From Hypoxylon rubiginosum (taxonomy: Eukaryota > Ascomycota > Sordariomycetes > Xylariales > Hypoxylaceae), in contig CADCXA010000059.1 in the NCBI GenBank assembly GCA_902806565.1, positions 682,001 to 746,000 on the forward strand: 64,000 nt of DNA, read 5' to 3'. Shown piece after piece: positions 1-14,145 of this stretch. Made by a program: the position numbers and the translations under genes. The notes beneath the pieces were generated by a model. It did no database searches. It worked only from the letters and a program-made list of their open reading frames with translations, and had not been told where the DNA came from. Every line of letters starts with the position of its first letter. The first letter of the stretch is position 1.

Positions 1-977
1 TGGGCAACATTATCTTTATCGGTTCCATCACCTCCATACTGATCGGCCTTGTCCAGGGTGGTATCGTGTATCCTTGGGGCTCATGGAGGACTATTTTGCC
101 CCTCGTCGTCGGCTTCGTGGGATGGGCCGTGTTCTTCGTCCAGCAGAATTTCTGCGCTGAACCTACGATGCCACTTCGTCTATTCGCGCACCGCACCTCA
201 GCTATCGTCTATCCACAGGATTTTGTCGTCTCCGTCCTCCTAGAATGGGCCATATATATCCTTCCTCTGTACTTCCAGTCGCAACTTTCGGCTTCTGCTC
301 TGACCTCTGGCCTCGACATATTACCAATAAACGCTTTCATGATTCCCACCGGCGCTGTCGCTGGAGCCATCTTGACGAAAACTGGTCGCTACAAACCTCT
401 CCATTGGGCCGGTTTCGGCGTGCTCGCCATTTCATGCGGTCTCCTCTCTACCATGTCCTCCTCGACCAGTACTGTTGCTTGGGCATGGTTCGAGATCCTC
501 GCCGGCATCGGCATTGGTCTTCCACTCACTACACAACTTCCCGCCATCCAGGCTGTGATCCCTGAGTCCGACACGGCAATTTCCACGAGTACCTACTCCT
601 TCGTCCGGTCTTTTGGGTTCGTGTGGGGCGCTACCATCCCGTCCATCGTGTTCAATAGCCGTGTCAACGCCATGCTAGACTCCGTTGATGACTCCAACGT
701 CAGGGCGGCGCTGGCCAACGGTGGTGCGTACAGCTTCGCGCTTAGCGTTAAGAACCTGACCGGTCCGACACTCGAACAGACACTCCATGTATATAAAGAA
801 GCGATGCGCATCGTTTGGCTCGTGGGTCTCGCGTTTGCGTTAGTGGGTTTCCTTTTGGTGTTTGCGGAAAAACATATCGATATGCGGATTATATTGGAAA
901 CTGAATTTGGCCTAGAGGGTGCTAAGGAAACGAAGGAATCAGAAAGCGCTGTAAACGAAAAAGTTATAAAATGCTAA
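1..977 (+). CDS. MFS drug/metabolite efflux transporter, C-terminal part (5' end outside window)
   Basis: The frame is open from base 3 to the TAA at 975-977, about 324 residues, so the true start lies upstream of the window; the GTG at 66 is internal. The protein is a run of hydrophobic helices separated by short polar loops. A loop near the start contains YPWGSW, a sequence typical of fungal 14-helix DHA2-type transporters (trichothecene and aflatoxin efflux pump relatives), and a charged tail (KETKESES) follows the last helix. From family knowledge it sits in the plasma membrane and exports small molecules by proton antiport; the substrate cannot be read from sequence. The stop codon lies directly on the edge of the AT-rich block, so the 3' UTR is already AT-rich sequence. 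No stops or frameshifts are visible in the coding part. Confidence 0.85.
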   Translation, partial: GNIIFIGSITSILIGLVQGGIVYPWGSWRTILPLVVGFVGWAVFFVQQNFCAEPTMPLRLFAHRTSAIVYPQDFVVSVLLEWAIYILPLYFQSQLSASALTSGLDILPINAFMIPTGAVAGAILTKTGRYKPLHWAGFGVLAISCGLLSTMSSSTSTVAWAWFEILAGIGIGLPLTTQLPAIQAVIPESDTAISTSTYSFVRSFGFVWGATIPSIVFNSRVNAMLDSVDDSNVRAALANGGAYSFALSVKNLTGPTLEQTLHVYKEAMRIVWLVGLAFALVGFLLVFAEKHIDMRIILETEFGLEGAKETKESESAVNEKVIKC

Positions 978-2592
978 AAATATCTATAAAATAAATAACT
1001 AGATACCTTAAATAAAAGTAGGTATTTTAACTAGCGGGTAAATTAAATTAATTATATAATTAGTTTGATTAATATTTAATTAAATTTAAACTATTTAATT
1101 AAAAAAATTTAAAAAAAATTTTAAATTAAATAAATAATAAATTAAAATTAAAAAAATATAAACATATTAATTATTTAATTTAAAAATAATTAAAAAATAT
1201 AATTTATTATAAAATTTAATAAAAATTATAATATTTTTTAATATTTTTAAAAGTTTTTATTTTTTAATATAAATTTTAAAATTTATAAGGTTTTTCTATT
1301 AATTAAATATATATAAATATTTAAATATATATTAAATTAATAATAAATATTTTTAATTAAATAAATATTATTTATATATTTAATTTTATTTTATTTTATT
1401 TAAATAAAAGTTTTTTTAATTAATTTAATTAATTTAATTTAATTATTAATTTTATATATATTATATATTAATATTTAAATTTATAAAAATTATTATATTA
1501 AATTTTTTTTTATAAAAACTTATTATTTAAATAAAAAAATAAAACTTTAAATATATTTTAATTTATATATATTTTAAAAAAAAACGTTTTTTAATTAAAA
1601 TAATTTAAATTATAAAAATATAATTATAATTTTATAGTTTAAAAATAAAATAAAAAAAGTTTTTAAAAAAGTTTTAAAAGGTTTTTTTTAAAACATTTTT
1701 TTTTTAAATTTATTAAACTTTAAATTATAAAGTTATATAAATAAATATTATTATATATTATTTAAATTAATATTTTATATTTTATTAAAATTTAAATTAA
1801 AATAATTTAAAATTTTAAAATTAATAAAATAAAATTTTTAATTTTTAATTTAAAAAAATATAATTTTTATATTATTATTATATATAAAATTTAAATTTAT
1901 TTTATTTAAAAAATATTATTATTATAAGTTTTAAAAAAATTAATATAAGAAATTCCTAGTAAATTTTTTATTATATATTTTTATATTATATTAATTTTAT
2001 ATTATATTTAAATTAAATAATAAGGAATTAAAGTTTTTATTATATTTATTTAATTAGTTAAATTTATTTAACTTTTTAATTAAATATATTTATTTTAATA
2101 AGTTTTATTATTTATTATTAGTTATTTAAGTTTTTATTTTTAACTTTAAATTTTTAGTTATTAATTTAAAAATATATATAAAAAAATATAACTTAAATTA
2201 AAAATTTAATATAATTAAAAAGATTTTAATAATATTAATTATTAATTAATATAAAATTTAATAATATAAAATTAATAAGTTATTTAAATTTAAATTTAAA
2301 TTAAATAAAAATTTTAAATAAAAAAATATATTTAATATATAATAATATAATAATAAATTAATTTATTTATATATAATTATTTTTATAATTTTTATAATTT
2401 ATATAACTTTTATAAAAACCTTAAATTTAAACTTATATAAAAACATTTTTTTTATAATTTATAAGTTATTTTTTTAAATAAATATTAATATTTTAAACTT
2501 AATTTTTAATTTTTTATTTTAAATTATTATATATATTTTATATATTATTATATTTTATAAAAAAATTTTATAATTAATAAAATAAACCCTAG

Positions 2593-2664
2593 AAAAAAAA
2601 ACTATATATTTAAGCTTTTTAAAATTTATAAAAAGCTATAATTTAAATATATAGCTTTTTTTTT
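2593..2664. repeat. Imperfect palindrome/hairpin in AT block
   Basis: An A-run followed by CTATATATTTAA is mirrored by TTAAATATATAG followed by a T-run, and an inner pair GCTTTTTAAAA / TTATAAAAAGC continues the symmetry, with a bulge of a few bases. It lies directly left of the TIR element and may be the terminus of another small inverted-repeat element. Confidence 0.55.
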
Positions 2665-2666
2665 AA

Positions 2667-3385
2667 AGTAATATTTTTTATATAATATAACTTTTGTGAA
2701 AATCCACGTAATATTTAAATTAATATATATTAAACTTTTATATTAATAAATCTTTTTATAATTTATATATAAATTTATTAACATTATAATATATAATTTA
2801 TTATTATAAAATAAAAACTTTTATTAATTCCTAGTATTTATTATAATATAATTTAATTAATTTAACTAGTTATTATATAATATTATTATTAATTAATAAA
2901 ATAAAAAATAATAAAAATATTAATATAAATTATATTTTTATTTAATATTTAATTTTAATTAAATTAACTTTTAAATATAAGGTTTTTAATATTTAAAGTT
3001 AATTTTTAAAGATATTATATAATATTTATCGGTTATATTTTTATTTAAAATATTAATTTTTATATTTAAATATTTTTTTAATTAAGGTATATATTAAAAC
3101 GGAACTTATATTATTTAAAAGCTTTTAATTAAACGAAACTTTTAAATCTAATTATATTATTTAAAAACTATAAATAATTTAAATATAAGGATTAATATAA
3201 TAAATCCGAAGATAATAGCTTGGAATTTAATTGAAAAATCCGTATTTAAAATAACCGGTTTATTTATATATTAATAAATTTATAGGTAAATTACATGGGG
3301 ATTTACTAATATAAAGGTTTAATATATATTAATTTAAATATTACGTGGATTTTTATAAAAGCTATATTACGTAAAAAGTGTTACT
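2667..3385. mobile_element. Non-autonomous DNA transposon relic with long terminal inverted repeats
   Basis: Bases 2665-2752 and 3300-3387 are inverted copies of 88 bp. About ten mismatches are visible and all are C/T or G/A transitions, as RIP would produce; weaker similarity continues inward to about 2780 and 3271. Both arms contain AAAATCCACGTAAT. The ends read AGTAA...TTACT and are flanked on both sides by the same T-rich 10-mer (eight T, two A), a possible target duplication, although low complexity weakens this. A TIR of about 100 bp with a 9-10 bp duplication would fit a Mutator-like (MULE) element. At about 720 bp with no frame it cannot encode a transposase. Its right end is only 27 bp from the left LTR-like repeat. 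Confidence 0.7.
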
Positions 3386-3412
3386 TTTTTTTTAAAGCGG
3401 CCGTGGAATTTT

Positions 3413-4515
3413 AATTAAGTTTTAAGTTTTTTTTAAAAAGTTAAATAAAAATATAATAATAAATTTAATTTATAAATTTAATAATATTTAATAAAATATA
3501 TTAAAATTAATTTTAATAATAAAATTAATAATTAATTAATTATATATAAAAATATTAATATTTATTTAATTAATAATAATTTTAATAAAATATATAAAAT
3601 ATATAAAACTATTTTTTTTTTAATATTTAAATAAGTTATTAATTAATTAAAACTTAAGATTTTTATATAAATTATAATATAAAATTAATAAAAAGGTTTT
3701 AAAAATCTAATAAATTAAATAAAATATTATTAATAAAAATAATTTTAAAAATATTAAAATTATTATAATTAATAAAAGTATTAAAAAAAAATAATATTAA
3801 AAAATATAAAATTAATATATTAAATAACTTTTAAAAATATTTTTTAAAATTTATAAGTATTTATTATTTATTTAATATTAAATATTAGTTATATTTTTAT
3901 TAAATTTTAAATAGTTTTTATATTTTATAACGGTTTTTTTAGTTATATTATTAATAAATTTAATATTTAAATATAAAAAAAAATATAATTAATATTTTAT
4001 TTAAATAACTTTTATATTATAAAAATATATTATAACGTTTTAAAAAACTTAATAATTAATAAAATATTTTTTTATTTAATTAATATAAAAATATAATAAA
4101 AAAATAAAAGCTTTTATTAATTAAAATTAAAATTAATTATAATTAAAATAAAAAAAAGTAAAATAAATAAATATAATAAGTTATTTATTTTAAAATTATT
4201 TTAAAAACTTACTTTATAAGTGAAAAAACTTTTATATAATAATAATATATTTTATAAAAAAATTAAAATTAATTAATTAAAATGAAAATTAAATTAATAT
4301 AATATAATTAAAATAAAGCTTTAAATAAATAAAAATACTATTAATTATAAAAATTTAAATATATATAAAACTTATTTTATTAAAAATTTAAAGTTATAAT
4401 TAATTATTTAAGGTTTTATAAGTTTTAATTATTTAAATAAACTAGTTTTAAAATATATTTTATTTTAATTTTTTATATATTTTATTAATATAATAAATAC
4501 TTTTAACGCTTATTA
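3413..4515 (+). repeat. Long direct repeat copy A (LTR-like)
   Basis: It begins AATTAAGTTTTAAG and ends near TTTTAACGCTTATTA. It matches 14146-15252 from end to end with few length differences, and many mismatches are A/G or C/T. It is followed by a T-rich stretch (about 4680-4960), as copy B is. Confidence 0.75.
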
Positions 4516-5218
4516 ATTATATATTATTATATAATTAAAATAAAATAAAATTATATATTATATATATTAAAAGTTTTATTATTATAATTATATAAAATTA
4601 TAGTAAAGTTTTTAAAATTATAAGTTTTAAAATATTTAAATATATTTTTAATATTATTTATATTATATTAAATTTTTTTATTTTTTTATATTAAAATTTA
4701 TATGTTTTATTTTATAATATATTTTTATTTTTATATTAATTTATTATATATTATTATATATTATATATATTTATATTTTTATTTTTTTTATTTTTAATAT
4801 TATTATTTCTTATTTTTTATTATATTTTTTTTTATTTTAATTTTATTTATTTTATATATTATTTTTATTTTTATTTTATGTTATTTTATTTTATATTTAT
4901 TTTATACTTTATATATTCTTTTTATTTAAATATTATTTTTATTATTATTTAATAATTTTTATATTTCTTTTAAATTATTAATTATTTATATTATTTAAAA
5001 AAACATATTTTATATAATTTTTTAATTTTAATTATATAATAATTAAAAAGAAAAACTAATATATAAAAATAAAAAAATTTAATAATATAAAGTAATATTA
5101 AATATTTAATTAAGTTATAAATTTATAGTTTAATTAATTAATTATATTATATTAAATATTTAAATTTGTTTTTAAAAATTTTATATATTTTGTTTTATAT
5201 TATATTTTTATTTTTATT

Positions 5219-5391
5219 TTAATTATAAAGGTTTAAATATATAAGAAGTTTATTTTATTAAGAATTTAAAACTATAATTAATTACTTTAAATTTTATAAG
5301 TTTTAATTATTTAAATAAATTAATTTTAAAATATATTTCATTTTAATTTTTAATATATTTTATTAATATAATAAATATTTTTAATGTTTAT
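5219..5391 (+). repeat. Partial third copy of the 3' end of the direct repeat
   Basis: About 170 bp matching 4341-4515 (shared blocks such as TATAATTAATTA and TATTAATATAATAAATA). This puts a duplicate of the repeat's tail about 700 bp downstream of copy A, so the ancestral repeat may have been longer (3413 to about 5391) with an internal duplication. Confidence 0.6.
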
Positions 5392-8300
5392 TATTTTTTT
5401 TTTAATAAAAAAAGAAAATAATATCTTTATTATTTATTATTATTTTTTTTTAATATTATTAAACAATATTATTAATAATAAATATTATTAATATATTAAA
5501 TTTTCCCTTAAAATAAATTAAATTTTTAACGGTAATTTTGGTTTTTATTTATACTTAATTAATAATAATTATTAAAATTTATATATATTTATTAATATTT
5601 TTTAATATATAAATATTACTAGTTTATTATTTAGTTATTTCTTTAATTTATATTTTTATTATTTTAGTTTTTTTTTAAGTTTTTTTTATTACTTTAATAA
5701 TATTATTAATATTATTATATTTTAATTTTATAGTTTTTAATATATTTTTTATACCGTTTATACTTTCCTTAATTACTTATAAAATTTTATTTTTTAATCT
5801 TTTAATAATTTTATTTAAAAAAATAATAATTAAATTAATATTTTATAATTTAATAACTTATTATTATTAAAAAACTTAGTTAAAATAAAAAACTTAAATA
5901 TTAATTATTATAATAACTTAAAATTTTTAATTATTAATATTAATATATTTTTTTTTAATAATTTAAAGTTTTTATTATTATTAAAAAACTTAATTACTAA
6001 TATTAATAAATTTTTTTTTTAATAAATTAAGCTTTTAATAATTTTAATTTAAATAATTAATTATTTATAATTAACTATTATTATTTAAAAACTTATTAAT
6101 TAATATTAACTTTTTTTATTTTTATTTTATTAACGTTTTAATTAACTAGTTAAAAATTATTATTTTAATTAATTATTTTATTATTTATATAATCTTATAA
6201 TAAAAAACCTAGTAATTAATTTTTTTATTATTTAATTAAAAATTAAATATTTTAATATATATTTTTAGTTATATTATTTAAATTAATTTAAATTAAAAAA
6301 ATAATCGCTTAATTTTTTAAAATATTATATTAATATTTTTATAAACACTTTTATTAATTTAAATAACTTTTAATTAATTAATATTAAAAAATTTTAATTA
6401 TTAATAGTTGTTTTTTATAAACTTATTAACATTTTATTTAAATTAATTTTTAAAGTAAATATAGTTTTTTAAAAAATAAATAAAACGTTTTATTAATAAA
6501 AATATACTTAGTTATTATTATTAATTTAATTTAATTAACTTTTTTTATATATTTTACTATTAAATTTATAATTTTATTAAAAATATTTTATATATTTTTT
6601 ATTAATATTATAAACTTATAATTATATTAAGTTTTTTTTTAATATTAAAATAAAAAAAACTTTAATTAATTTTAATATAACTACGTTTTTAAAAACTTAT
6701 TTTAATTTTAACGTTTATTTTTTTAAAATTTTAAGTTACTTTTAATTACTTATTAATATAATTTAAATCATTATTAATAATAATTATAATATTTTAATTA
6801 AACGTAAATATTATTTATTATTTCTTTTAATTATAACCTAGGAATTTTTTTAAAAAATTAATTTTTTTTAAATTTATATTATTAATATTATTATTGTTAT
6901 TATTTATAATAAATATAATATTATTATTAATAAGTTTTTTATTAACACTAGTAATTTTTTTAATAGTAAAAATAATAAAAATATTATAATTAAAATTAAA
7001 TTTAATAAATTATTTAAAAAAACCGTTTAAAATAACATTTAAACCTTTAATTATAAATATAATATTAACATTAAATATAAATTAATAAAATATAAAATTA
7101 ATTATATTTAAAAATTATATTAATTTAAATAACAAGTAATTTATTAATTTATTAATAAATATAAATAAACTTTTTATAATTAAATTTAACGTTTTATTGT
7201 TTTTATTAACTTTTACTTTTTTTTTAATTATTTTATAAAAATATTAAAACGTTATTATTTTTAAAATTAAATATTTAAACGTTATAATAATAAATAAGTT
7301 TATTATATAAATTATTTTTAATAATATTTTAATTAAAAAAATACATATAAATATATTTAACTATAAATAAAATAATTTAGAAAAAAAAAATTTAAATATA
7401 TAAAAATTAACTAAAAAAAAAATTTTATAAAAAAAAAAGGAAAAAATTTTTAATTTTACCAGTTATTTATATTTATACACCAATAAAATTAAATATATAT
7501 ATATTTTTTTTAATATATATTACCAGTAAATTTAAATATATATATATTTTTTTAAATAATATATATATTTTTTTAAGTAATATATATATTATTTATATAT
7601 ATTATTTTTAAATAAAGAAACTATTAAAATATATATTTTTATTAAAATCCTATAAATATTCTAGCTAATTAATTTGGTTTTTATAAAATTAATATTTAAA
7701 TATTAATTTTAAATATAATATTTATAATTTTAATAACTTTAAAAACGTTTTTTAGTTTAATAACTAGTTAAAATTACTTTAAAATAATTTTAACGTTATT
7801 TTATTTAAATTAATTATTATTTTATATAAGTTTAGTTTTTTTTATAATTAATTAAATTTTTAAGGTTATAGTATTTTTTTTTAAACTTTTAATTTTTAAA
7901 TTATTAATATTTAATAAATTAACTTTATTATAAATATTAATAAATTTTATTATATTTTATATTAAAACTTATTTTAAATATTATTAATTATAAACTTATA
8001 AATAGTTTTTTTATTTAATTATATACTTTAAAATTAATTAACCTTTTTATTTATTTATATATTAATTAAATAAGGTTTTTATTTTATAAAAAATCTAATT
8101 TTTATTATTATTTTCAACTATAATTTTTCTTAGTTATAAAATATAACATTTATATAAATTTTTATTTTATAAAACTTAATAAAATTATATTATTAAAATA
8201 ACCTTATAAATTTATTAATATAATAAAATATTAATTTTATATATTAATTTATTAATTTTTTAAATAATAAATAATAAGTTTATATATTAAATTAACCACT

Positions 8301-11300
8301 TTTTTAACGGCTTTTTAAGAAAATAATATCTTTTATATAATTATAAATAAATTATTTTTTCCTTGTTAAAAAAAATTAATTTATATTTAACATTATATTT
8401 AATTTTAACGTTTATAACTACGAAATTAATTACCGTTTTAACTTTTTTTTAATAAGTTTATTTTAAAATATTTAAATTAATAAAATTAATAAAAACTTTA
8501 AATCTAAAAACTATATTTTAAAATTTAAATTTATAAACCATTTTATTTAAAAATCTATTAAAAATAAATGATTTAATATTATTTATATTATATTATAAAA
8601 CCGGAATTATATTAATTTATAATATTATAAATATCGTTAAATAATAATAATAAATTATAATTTTCATATTTTAATTTTTTTATTTAAACTAGTTATTAAT
8701 TTAAAAATATTAAATAATTAATATTATTAATAAAAATCTTAATCTAATAAATATAATCTATTAAAACTTAAATATAAACTTAAGGTTTTTATTTAAAATA
8801 ACCTTAATTAATATCTTTTAATTTAAAAATTATAATATTTATAATATTAATATTTTTTATTTTTTTATTATATATATAATATTTTTAAAAATTAGTAAAA
8901 CCTTTTTATTAAACTTATAAATAATAACTATTAATATATTAAATATTATATATTTTAATACTATTTAAAAACTTTTTTTTAATAAAATTAATAATAATTT
9001 AACTATAAAATTTTAAGTTATTATATAAAAAAAAATGGTTAATAACTTAATTAACTTAGGTTTTTTTAAAGGTTTAAACTTATTTATTTTATTTTTCTAG
9101 TATTTAAAATAGAATTAAATATATTCTTTAATTTTTTATAATATATTTTAAATTAATACGTTTTTAAATCTTAAATTATATATTTAAAACTAAAATAATA
9201 CTTATAATTATATATTACTTTAAATAATTCTTTTATATATATTAAAAAAAATATAAATATTAATATCTTATATAATTAATATAATATATTAAATTATTTA
9301 ATAAAATATATTTATATTATTTAATAATATTTTTCTTATTTTTTTTAACGTTAAAAAAAATTTAATATAATCGTTATAATTTTTTTTTATAATTATATTT
9401 AATAATAACTTTTATTTTAAAACCTTTATTAATTTTAACTTTAATAATATAATAATTAAAATTATTAACTATATTATTAAGTTTTAATTTTATAATATTA
9501 TTTTTCTTTTTTTTATTTATTAAAATATCTTTAATTAATAAATATAATAACGTATTTAAAATAAGGTTTAAATAATTTAATATATAGTATATATTTAATT
9601 AATATTAAAAAAAAATATTAAAACAATTATTAATTAGTTATTTATTTTATTAATATTTATTATTTTAATATTAATATAATTTATAATATTTTTTATAGTA
9701 ATATAATTAATTAATATTATAACTAGCTTAATATAAAATTAAAATTAAATTTTATAGTAATAATAAAACTAAATTAAATAAATAACTTTAAATTTTATAA
9801 TATTATATCTTATTTTAATTTTAATTAAACTTTATTTAATATTATATTTTTTTAATTTTAATTATTATTATAATAAAAAATTATTACATTAAAACCTTTT
9901 TCTTTTAAAATATTTATCTTAATAAATATTATATTATTAAAATCTTAATATATTAAATAACTAAGTTTAATAAATTAAAACTATAAAATCTTAAATAATT
10001 TTAACTTAAATTTAATTAATTAAAAGAATATCTTAGCTATATATTTTTTTTAATAAAAAATATAAACGGTAATATTTTATTTTTATATTTTTTAACTAGT
10101 AACATTATTTTTTAAATTTATAATAATTCAGTTTTTTAAATATATTAAAAAATGTATTTATATAAAAAAATTAACAACTTAAAATAAGTTTTAAATATAA
10201 TAAAAGTTATTAATATTTTAATTTTTTTTAATATTTTAACACAGTTTATAAATATTATAATTTTAGATTTATCCATTATAAATTTAAATAATTTAATAGA
10301 AAAATAACCAAGAAAAGATTTTTTAAATAATAATATTAATTTAATCTTAAAACATATCTAAAAAAACCTTTTTAAAATAATATAAATATTTTTTTTTTAA
10401 AATTACTAAAAATAATAATATTATTTATATAAGTTTTAATAAACTTTTTAAATAATAAAAACCGTTAATCTATAAAATATTAAATAAACACTAGTAAATT
10501 TTAAAAACCTATAAAATAAATATTAAATACTTTTAATTTTTTTAAAAAAATTATTATTATTTTATATTAATAGTATATAGTTACTAGAAATTAATAAAAA
10601 AATATTAAGTTATTAGTAATATTAAAGATCTTTTTACCTTTTATATATTATATAATTTTCTTTTATTATAATAAAAAATAAACATTAAATAATATATTTT
10701 TATTAAATATTTTAAAATTAATTACCATGTAATTTTTTTTATAGTTATTAATTATTTTTTATATAATAAAATAAAGATAAATAAATAAGGTTAACTTTTT
10801 TATTTATTTTATTTTACTTTTTTTATATAATTTATTAAAAAATTTATTAAAAAATTCTTAATTTTTAATATTTAAAAAATAGATTTTCTTTAACTTATAC
10901 TTATTTTATTAATTCTTAATAAAATCTATTATTATTTTTTTATCTTTTAATATTTTTATTATACTTTTATTATTTTAAATATTATATTTATTAATTAATA
11001 TATTTAGTTTTTTAACGAATTAAAAATTACTATTAATATAATAAATATTTTATTTAAATATAATTATTAATATATTTTCAAGTTTAATTATATTTAAAAA
11101 TAACGTTATAAATCTTATATAACTTTCTTTTTTTAATTTTAAAGCTTTTTTATATATTTTTTATAATTATTAAATCGGATTTAAATACCTTTTTTAAATT
11201 TATTAATATATTAAATTCCATAAAAAAAAAATCGGTTTTATTAGTAAAATTAACATTTTTAACTACTGTTTAAATTATATTAACTTTTTTTTATATTATT

Positions 11301-12571
11301 TTAATATAACTTTTATTTAAAGTTTTATTTATATAACTTAATTTTTATTTTTAATTAATTAATATTAGTTAATTAATATAATTAATATAAACTATTATTT
11401 TAATAAAATTTATAATATAAATACTATATATTATTTTTAGTAATATTAAAATAAATATATAATTATAATTTTTATTTAATTTAATATAATAAATTAAAAT
11501 TAGTTCAACGGTTTTTAATAAAATAATAATATACTATATAACTATAACTTATTTTTTATTATTATATTTTTAATAAAATTAAATTAATATTTTAATAATA
11601 AAATAAAATTTTAATATTATATATTTATATAAATAATTAAATATAATATTATATTTATTATAAAACTTATTATTAAATAATAAATTTAACATTAAACGTT
11701 TATTATAAATTTATACTTTTATTTTAATTTATATTAATTATTATATTTTATTGTAATAATTAATAATAAGATTAATTGTAAATTTTATTTTTTTTATTAT
11801 AAATATTTTACTAGCTATCTTATTTATAATAATTAATTTTTTTAATTTAAATATATTATATTTTTTAATAAACTTATTAAGTTAAGTTTAATTTATTATA
11901 TAATAAAATGTTTTATTATTAATATATAATATTAACTTTTTATTATTATTTAATATATTAATTTTTTAAAAAAAATATTATATTAATATATTATTATAAG
12001 TTTTTAATATTAATATTATATTAATTATTTTAACGTTATTAATAATTAAAACTTCATTTTATAAAAGTTTATTATTATATTATATTAAGTTTATAAAAAA
12101 AATATTAAATATATTTTTTATAGTAAGTTTTTTATATATTAACTTTAATTATTTAAATTTAAGTAAATTATTAAATTAAAACTTATATAGTTTATATTTT
12201 TTTAGTTTAAATAATATATAAAAATTAATAAAAACGTATTTAAAATATTTATTATAAAATTTAAATACTTTTTTAAATTTAAAATATATTTTTTTTTTAA
12301 TATTTATATTATTTATTTATTAAAACGTTAAATAATTAAAATTATTATTAAAATTCTTATTTATTTCTTTAAAGTTATTTATTATAATATAATTATTTAT
12401 TTTAAACGTAAATTTCTTTTTTTTAATTAAAATTATTTTATTTATATATTATTTTATTAATAATATAACTATTTTTTTTTTTATTAATATAAATTTATTA
12501 ATGTTAATAATATTTTAAAAATTAACGGTTTTTTTAATAATAATAAATATAAAACTTATTAAAATTATAAT

Positions 12572-12672
12572 AAAAATAATTTAAATTATTATAAAAATAA
12601 TTTAAATTACTATAAAAATAATTAAATTTATTATAAAAATAGTTTAATTTACTATAAAAATAGTTTAATTTA
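12572..12672. repeat. 21-bp tandem repeat inside the retroelement interior, about 4.8 copies
   Basis: Five head-to-tail units of 21 bp starting AAAAATA, differing mostly by transitions. A 21-bp period equals seven codons, so this may be what remains of a repeated heptapeptide in an element-encoded protein. The reading frame itself is lost. Confidence 0.6.
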
Positions 12673-14145
12673 TTTTTAATGTTATTATATTTATTATTTT
12701 TATTTTTAATTTTATTGTTTTTATTTTTAATAAAATAATTATTAGTATATCTTTTTTTATTTTAATAATTTTTATTATTAAAGTTTTTTTAAAAGGTATT
12801 ATTAATTATATTTATATTATTATCTAGTATTTTTTAATTTAAAATAATTTTATTAAAATTATTAAAAAAAACCTTAAATTAATTAACAATTATTTTATTA
12901 AATAACATTAAGTTTTTAATAAGTTATTTATTAATATTTATTTTTAACGTTAAGTTTTTTTTTTAAACATTAAAAAACTTAATTATTATATTTTTTAATG
13001 TTAGTTTAAATAAGTTAAATAATTGTTAAATTTTATATTTATTAATATAACTATTATTAAAATAAATTACTTATTTAAAATTTAATAAATAAAATTAATT
13101 TAAGTATTAACTTTTATTAAATTAATTGTATAATAAAATTAAATTAAATTTATTACCTAGGTTTATATGTTTTTATTTTAAAAATAATTTTATTTTATAT
13201 ATTTAATATTTTTAATTTTTTAAAAGGTTTTAAATTTTAATATTTTAAATTATATAAACAACTTTTTTATATAATAAATTAAATTATTTAATATAATTTA
13301 ACGTTTAACAAAAAAAATTAAATAGTTTATTAAATTATAGTTTTATTATAATATAATTTATAAACTTAACTTTAAATCTTTTTTTATTTAATATTATTAA
13401 TATTAATAACTTATTATATTATTTTAATAAAAAACCAAATAAAATAATAAATTATATTTCTATTAAAATAAGTAAATTTTTTTTTTTTTATATAACTTAA
13501 AACAGTTTAAATAAAAGTAATTAATATTTATAAACTTTTAATTATTAAAATCTTATTTATATTAAATAGTAATATATTAAACTTATTAATTTAAAATATT
13601 TTTTATTATTATAACATTAAATAATTTAATTTATATATTATTATATATAATATTAATTATTATTATATATTAATTAATTATATATTAAGTTTTTATATTA
13701 AAAATAAAGTTAATAAGTTTTAAATTTATAAGATTTTTATTAAAAACTAATAGGCCTGGCTTTTTTTTTAATATATAAATAAATATATTATTAATTAATA
13801 AATATTTATTAAAAAATTAAGTTAATATATTTTTAATTAATAATAAATTATTATTTTTATTTATATAAATTACTTTTTATAATATAATTAATATTAAATA
13901 TATTTATATTAAAATTAAAATCGATAAATTAATAGTTTAAATTAATATATTAATATAAATAAATTTATTAAATATTTAATAAACTTATTTAAATAAAATT
14001 TAAAAAATAATTAAGAATAAAAACGTATATTAATAATAGATTATTTTTAGTTTATTTTATATTATTTAAAACAATTAACGTTTTTTTTATATTAATATAA
14101 TTAAATGTTTATTTATAGTAAAATTTAAACGTTAAAAATATTAAT

